NCBI GenBank assembly: GCA_017386965.1
Contig: JAFOGE010000066.1
Coordinates: 1-8,912, forward strand
From: Clostridia bacterium
GTDB lineage: Bacteria > Bacillota > Clostridia > Oscillospirales > CAG-272
Direction of reading: 5' to 3'
Length of the DNA: 8,912 nt
Both the position numbers and the translations under genes were made by a program. Positions within the stretch are counted from its first letter, which is position 1. Each line of letters opens with the position of its first letter. Shown here in pieces: positions 5,983 to 8,912 of the stretch. Below the pieces are notes generated by a model. That model searched no databases. It saw only the letters and a list, made by a program, of their open reading frames with translations, and had not been told where the DNA came from.

Positions 5983-6029
5983 ATTCCTGTAAGAAACGAA
6001 TCACGAATTTTTTGGAGGTTATTTTACAA

Positions 6030-6812
6030 ATGGAATACACAACGAAGATTCTCATCGCCGACGAAAGCACCGTTACCCGAAGTGCGCTGCGCGAAGGGTT
6101 GATCCGCGCAGGATACAGCCACATCGACGAAGCATCCAACGGCGAGGACGCGCTGCACAAGATCACAAGCACACGCCCCGACGTCGTATTGATGGAGGTG
6201 TGGCTCTCCAAGCTGGATGGGATCGGGGTTCTGCGCAGCTGCCTCTCTCTCGACTGGGGGCGCGATAAAAAGCCTGCTTTTATCATCGTTTCCTCGGTTT
6301 CCAACCAAAACGTTTTTATTCAGGCGACCGAGGCAGGTGCAGATCTTTGCCTTCTCAAGCCCGTCAATATGGTCAGCCTGTGTGAGCACATCCAGAGCAT
6401 CCTCCAACGCCGACAGCAGGAGATTCCCGCCGCAGCCATGCAAAGCACAGAGCATACGCCGGATATGGAAACCCAGGTAACGCAGATCATTCATCAGATC
6501 GGTGTTCCCGCACACATTAAGGGATATCAATATCTGCGCACCGCCATTATGCTTACCATCAATGACAGTGACATCATCAATTCCGTTACGAAGGTGCTCT
6601 ACCCCTCCGTAGCCAAGAAGTATCAAACGACCACCAGCCGCGTGGAACGCGCGATCCGTCATGCCATTGAGGTCGCTTGGGACAGAGGGGACGTGGACAC
6701 CCTCAATTCCTATTTCGGCTATACCATCCAAAACAACCGCGGAAAGCCGACCAACTCCGAATTCATCGCCATGATTGCAGACAATCTTCGCTTGAAATAT
6801 AAAATGTACTGA
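6030..6812 (+). CDS. spo0A: Sporulation master regulator Spo0A with Glu at the phospho-acceptor position
   Basis: Spo0A is a response regulator that, when phosphorylated on an aspartate, binds 0A boxes and switches cells into sporulation. Residues about 5-125 form the receiver domain, with an acidic pocket at Asp11-Glu12, Ser88 at the conserved Ser/Thr position and Lys110 in LLKP. The acceptor position reads PDVVLMEVWLSKLDG: aligned without gap to B. subtilis PDVLVLDIIMPHLDG, Asp56 is replaced by Glu56 (codon GAG), and the conserved Pro60 by Ser. A linker (126-148) leads to the Spo0A_C domain (150-258), which is strongly conserved, including GVPAHIKGYQYLR, the recognition helix segment SRVERAIRHAIEVAW (203-217) and KPTNSEFIAMIAD. 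Length is 260, near the usual 265. The start at 6030 has GGAGG at 6014-6018 and a promoter just upstream. spoIVB, the common upstream neighbour, is absent. Identity is secure; the consequence of Glu56 is inferred. Confidence 0.96.
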   Translation: MEYTTKILIADESTVTRSALREGLIRAGYSHIDEASNGEDALHKITSTRPDVVLMEVWLSKLDGIGVLRSCLSLDWGRDKKPAFIIVSSVSNQNVFIQATEAGADLCLLKPVNMVSLCEHIQSILQRRQQEIPAAAMQSTEHTPDMETQVTQIIHQIGVPAHIKGYQYLRTAIMLTINDSDIINSVTKVLYPSVAKKYQTTTSRVERAIRHAIEVAWDRGDVDTLNSYFGYTIQNNRGKPTNSEFIAMIADNLRLKYKMY

Positions 6813-6825
6813 TCCTTCCGTGTTC

Positions 6826-6888
6826 AAAAAGGCGGGATGAGTCACCCATGCAGCCTGCATGCGGACTCATCCCGTCTTTCTATTTTTT
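6826..6888. terminator. Bidirectional factor-independent terminator between convergent spo0A and thrE genes
   Basis: CGGGATGAGTC (6833-6843) pairs with GACTCATCCCG (6864-6874), and an inner CATGCA (6847-6852) pairs with TGCATG (6856-6861), giving a long stable hairpin. On the plus strand it is followed by a T-rich tract (TCTTTCTATTTTTT). On the minus strand the A-run at 6826-6830 becomes T5. It can therefore end spo0A transcription and also transcription from the minus-strand operon, whose last stop codon is at 6880-6882. Confidence 0.9.
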
Positions 6889-7356
6889 AGCAGAATTCTT
6901 GTTTTTTTGGAGTCGGATCAAGGCAAGGATCCAATTGATGATGCGAACGATCAGCGTGCTGGCAATAATGCCGATGGCCAATGCACCGGCCAGCTCGACC
7001 GTTTGAACGGCACGGGCAAGAAAATCCGCCTGATGCTTGCTCACAGCCCCCACCATCGTGTAATAGAGCGAAGCTCCGGGAATCAGGGGAACGAGCGAGG
7101 GGAGAAGGAAGACCGTCGTCGGCGACTTCAGCACGCGCGCCATAAGCTCGTCATAGAGTGAGACCAGCATGGCCACAAGGAAAAAGCAACCGGCCTCGTT
7201 TTCGATCCAGCGATTCAGCAGAAGGAAGAGCAGCCAGCAAAGGCCTCCGCCGACCGCTACCGAAAGCAGACGGCGTCCGCGGATATTGAAGAGGATCGCA
7301 AAGCCGATCGAGCCTACTGCGGCAACGAGAATTTGGAAAAACTCAGGAAATGTCAT
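6880..7356 (-). CDS. Threonine/serine exporter, small membrane subunit (ThrE_2/DUF3815, YjjB-like)
   Basis: This 158-residue protein is the short half of a split ThrE-type exporter, an inner-membrane transporter family linked to export of threonine, serine or related small acids. Hydrophobic segments lie at about 6-24, 29-48, 56-70, 80-101 and 118-147. The family signature is the central run SPTTVFLLPSLVPLIPGASLYYTM (78-101), with the prolines and PGxxxY characteristic of DUF3815. A basic tail (RLQKNKNSAKK) ends the protein. Its ATG overlaps the stop of the large subunit in an ATGA arrangement at 7353-7356, with GGAGGTG (7364-7370) as ribosome binding site, so the two are translationally coupled and probably act as one complex. 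The stop lies inside the convergent terminator. The substrate cannot be read from sequence. Confidence 0.88.
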   Translation of the reverse strand: MTFPEFFQILVAAVGSIGFAILFNIRGRRLLSVAVGGGLCWLLFLLLNRWIENEAGCFFLVAMLVSLYDELMARVLKSPTTVFLLPSLVPLIPGASLYYTMVGAVSKHQADFLARAVQTVELAGALAIGIIASTLIVRIINWILALIRLQKNKNSAKK

Positions 7357-8144
7357 ATTGCGCCACCTCCCGTCAAAAAGGCAAATAAGTAATAGCCGCC
7401 CGCAATGGCCAGTGCGCCAAGCACGGCCTCAAGGCAACGCAAAACGCCGGCAATGCTGTCTCCGGTGAAAATATCGCGCATAGCATTGGTAAAGCCGATG
7501 CCCGGAATCAGAAGCATGATGCAGCCGATGATGATCTCGTCCGCGCGCGGAGCAAGCCCCAGGCGCACCGCGCCAAAGGTCAGTGCCGTAAGAACGAAGG
7601 AGCAAAGGAACTTGGAAAAGATTGCGTTTTGGATCATTCTGTCCGCGAGCTCCACCACGAAGCGCAGGATCACGGAGATCACGCCCGCCACGATCGCCTG
7701 CTGCCATCCGCCGCCAAAGAACAGCGCAAAGGAGGAGGAGATCATCACGTAGGCCAGGCATTCCGCCCAAAAAGGATAGTGCCGGATCCTGCCGATGGCG
7801 TCAAGCTCGTCACGGATCTGCTCTACCGTCATGCTCTCCGAGCAGATGCGTCGGGAGAGACGGTTCAGCCTGTCCAGCTTATGAAAATCGGTTTCCAGCG
7901 AGGTAACGCGCCGCGTTTGGGTGTAGAGCTTGCCGTCCGCTCCGCGAACGGTAAGGACCATACTGCTGGTGATGCCGAACATATCCACGCGCTCAGCTCC
8001 CACCGCATAGCAGATGCGGCGTACGCTGTCCTCCACGCGATGCACCTCTGCACCGCAGACCAGCATTTGCTCGCCGATCTCCATGGCGCAGTCAAGAAAG
8101 GGGCGCAGATCCCGCTTCTCGGTGCTTGGGGTAATTTCTGTCAT
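7353..8144 (-). CDS. Threonine/serine exporter, large subunit (ThrE/DUF1212, YjjP-like)
   Basis: This is the long half of the split ThrE-type exporter, counted as 263 residues from the chosen start. The soluble N-terminal part contains the DUF1212 motif MLVCGAEVHRVEDSVRRICYAVG (27-49), followed by a beta-rich region (VDMFGITSSMVLTVRG). From about residue 127 the protein is membrane-embedded, and the conserved loop IPGIGFTNAMRDIFTGDSIAGVLRCLEA (213-240) is typical. The ATG at 8144 is preferred because GGAGG (8151-8155) sits 6 nt before it. An alternative ATG at 8168 would add eight residues and overlap the upstream stop as ATGA, but it has only a weak ribosome binding site. The gene lies between the YwaF-like gene and the small subunit on the minus strand, forming one operon. 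Confidence 0.9.
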   Translation of the reverse strand: MTEITPSTEKRDLRPFLDCAMEIGEQMLVCGAEVHRVEDSVRRICYAVGAERVDMFGITSSMVLTVRGADGKLYTQTRRVTSLETDFHKLDRLNRLSRRICSESMTVEQIRDELDAIGRIRHYPFWAECLAYVMISSSFALFFGGGWQQAIVAGVISVILRFVVELADRMIQNAIFSKFLCSFVLTALTFGAVRLGLAPRADEIIIGCIMLLIPGIGFTNAMRDIFTGDSIAGVLRCLEAVLGALAIAGGYYLFAFLTGGGAI

Positions 8145-8164
8145 ATGTATCCTCCGAAAAGAAT

Positions 8165-8912
8165 TCATTCATTTGCTTGTCCGTCGACCGCGCGCGTTTT
8201 CGTTTTGCAACGGGTGACCAGACGGGAGATGCCCATAACGGCAAGCAGGATCACGTAGGCCGCCGCGCTGAAGCCAAGGAAATAGATCAAAAGGCAGAAG
8301 GGATAGGACACGGCCGCCTGCACCAGGGAGTAGACGGGGAGCGAGGGCTCACAGTAGGGGCTGACGAAGAACATATTGAAGGTATGCTCCTCCAAAATTC
8401 CCGTCACGGCGGCAAGCTCGTTGAGCGTGACGGCGCAAAGGATCGCAACGGAGAAGACCGCCATCGCGCCGAGAATGGTCTTGTGATGCGGTTTGACGTA
8501 GCCCGAGTACCAGAGATACATGCCAACCGAGATCATCGAGCCGTGGCAGATCATGGTCTGGATATTGATGCCGATCGTGGAAATAAAGACCGTGTTGGGA
8601 TAGACCATCACGCAGATGCCCGCAAAGAGTGCGTAGGTTGCCAAAAAGGCCATCAGCGCGCGGTGTACCCTGCCCCGACGGAAGAATGCCGTCAGGAGTC
8701 CGACGTACATGGGCATGGAGCAGAATTGGAAGGGGAAGCTATACCACTGATAGTAGGTGCGAATGGTGTCTCCCTCCACCGTAAAGGTGTAGTTGATCTG
8801 CTTGTAGATCTCAAGCACCGTCACGAGGATCGCTACCGCAAGCACCGTGCGACGCACGCGGCGGTCGTCACCGGGACGGTGCAAAACGCAAAGCAGGACG
8901 CCAAACAGGATC
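8165..8912 (-). CDS. YwaF/TIGR02206-like integral membrane protein, 5' end beyond the window
   Basis: The minus-strand frame is open to the window edge. Residues before the first possible start (a TTG at 8884-8882) are hydrophobic (ILFGVLLCVL) and look like part of a membrane helix, so the gene begins outside the window; 248 residues are visible. About six membrane segments can be seen. Features resembling the YwaF/TIGR02206 family are WYSFPFQFCSMPMYVGLLTAFF, INIQTMICHGSMISVGMYLWYSGY and NMFFVSPY, where His/Cys/Gln residues lie inside membrane stretches. No catalytic activity is established for the family as far as I know. A Lys/Arg-rich tail (RCKTKTRAVDGQANE) marks a cytoplasmic C-terminus. 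It ends 20 bp before the preferred start of the ThrE large subunit, so it is probably the upstream gene of that operon. The family call is moderate. Confidence 0.6.
   Translation of the reverse strand, partial: ILFGVLLCVLHRPGDDRRVRRTVLAVAILVTVLEIYKQINYTFTVEGDTIRTYYQWYSFPFQFCSMPMYVGLLTAFFRRGRVHRALMAFLATYALFAGICVMVYPNTVFISTIGINIQTMICHGSMISVGMYLWYSGYVKPHHKTILGAMAVFSVAILCAVTLNELAAVTGILEEHTFNMFFVSPYCEPSLPVYSLVQAAVSYPFCLLIYFLGFSAAAYVILLAVMGISRLVTRCKTKTRAVDGQANE

Noticed and set aside
5973..6029. N-terminal extension of Spo0A from an ATG at 5973
   Set aside because: This start overlaps the predicted -10 element and would precede the transcription start; the receiver domain begins naturally at 6030 with GGAGG upstream.
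6024..6860. Long minus-strand open frame opposite spo0A
   Set aside because: It mirrors a highly conserved gene and contains no family motif, so it is treated as a shadow frame.
1..8912. CRISPR array, tRNA or rRNA gene, insertion sequence or phage genes
   Set aside because: No regularly spaced repeats, cloverleaf-like segments, transposase or phage motifs were seen; all gene-length stretches are explained by chromosomal housekeeping and sporulation genes.

Overview
The window reads as a chromosomal segment of a Gram-positive, endospore-lineage Clostridia (Firmicutes/Bacillota). The evidence is gene content: a full-length Spo0A, a GerW/YtfJ-type sporulation protein, and the run scpA-scpB-DUF2953-gerW-dacB-rluB, which is a familiar clostridial gene order and is comparable to the scpA-scpB-dacB-rluB neighbourhood of Bacillus subtilis. 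Strong GGAGG-type ribosome binding sites and fairly GC-rich third codon positions would suit an Oscillospirales- or Christensenellales-like gut lineage, but that placement is inference and not proven here.

Layout. Bases 1-114 hold the unrecognised end of something upstream plus the scpA leader. Bases 115-5873 carry seven plus-strand genes with short gaps: scpA, scpB, a DUF2953 membrane protein, gerW/ytfJ, an S11 D-Ala-D-Ala carboxypeptidase (dacB type), an RluB-family pseudouridine synthase and a small degenerate GNAT-like protein. The gerW-dacB gap contains a 12-bp inverted repeat that buries the dacB ribosome binding site. Bases 5874-6029 form an AT-rich regulatory region with two 0A-box-like sites, a 12-bp palindrome followed by T6, and a good extended -10 promoter. 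It precedes spo0A (6030-6812). A strong bidirectional terminator at about 6826-6888 separates spo0A from a convergent minus-strand operon: a YwaF/TIGR02206-like membrane protein (cut by the window edge), then the large and small subunits of a split ThrE-type amino-acid exporter.

How the genes fit together. ScpA and ScpB are the kleisin and winged-helix partners of the Smc condensin. GerW and DacB are associated with spore formation and cortex or wall maturation. Spo0A is the master switch for entry into sporulation. The most striking observation is that this Spo0A has Glu at residue 56, exactly where the phosphorylated Asp56 lies in B. subtilis Spo0A, while its DNA-binding domain is strongly conserved. 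This predicts a regulator that cannot receive phosphate in the normal way and may be constitutively active or controlled by its own level. The 0A-like boxes upstream of its gene make an autoregulatory loop plausible. A second pattern is that ScpA, ScpB, DUF2953 and GerW all carry long, highly charged tails or insertions beyond the family core.
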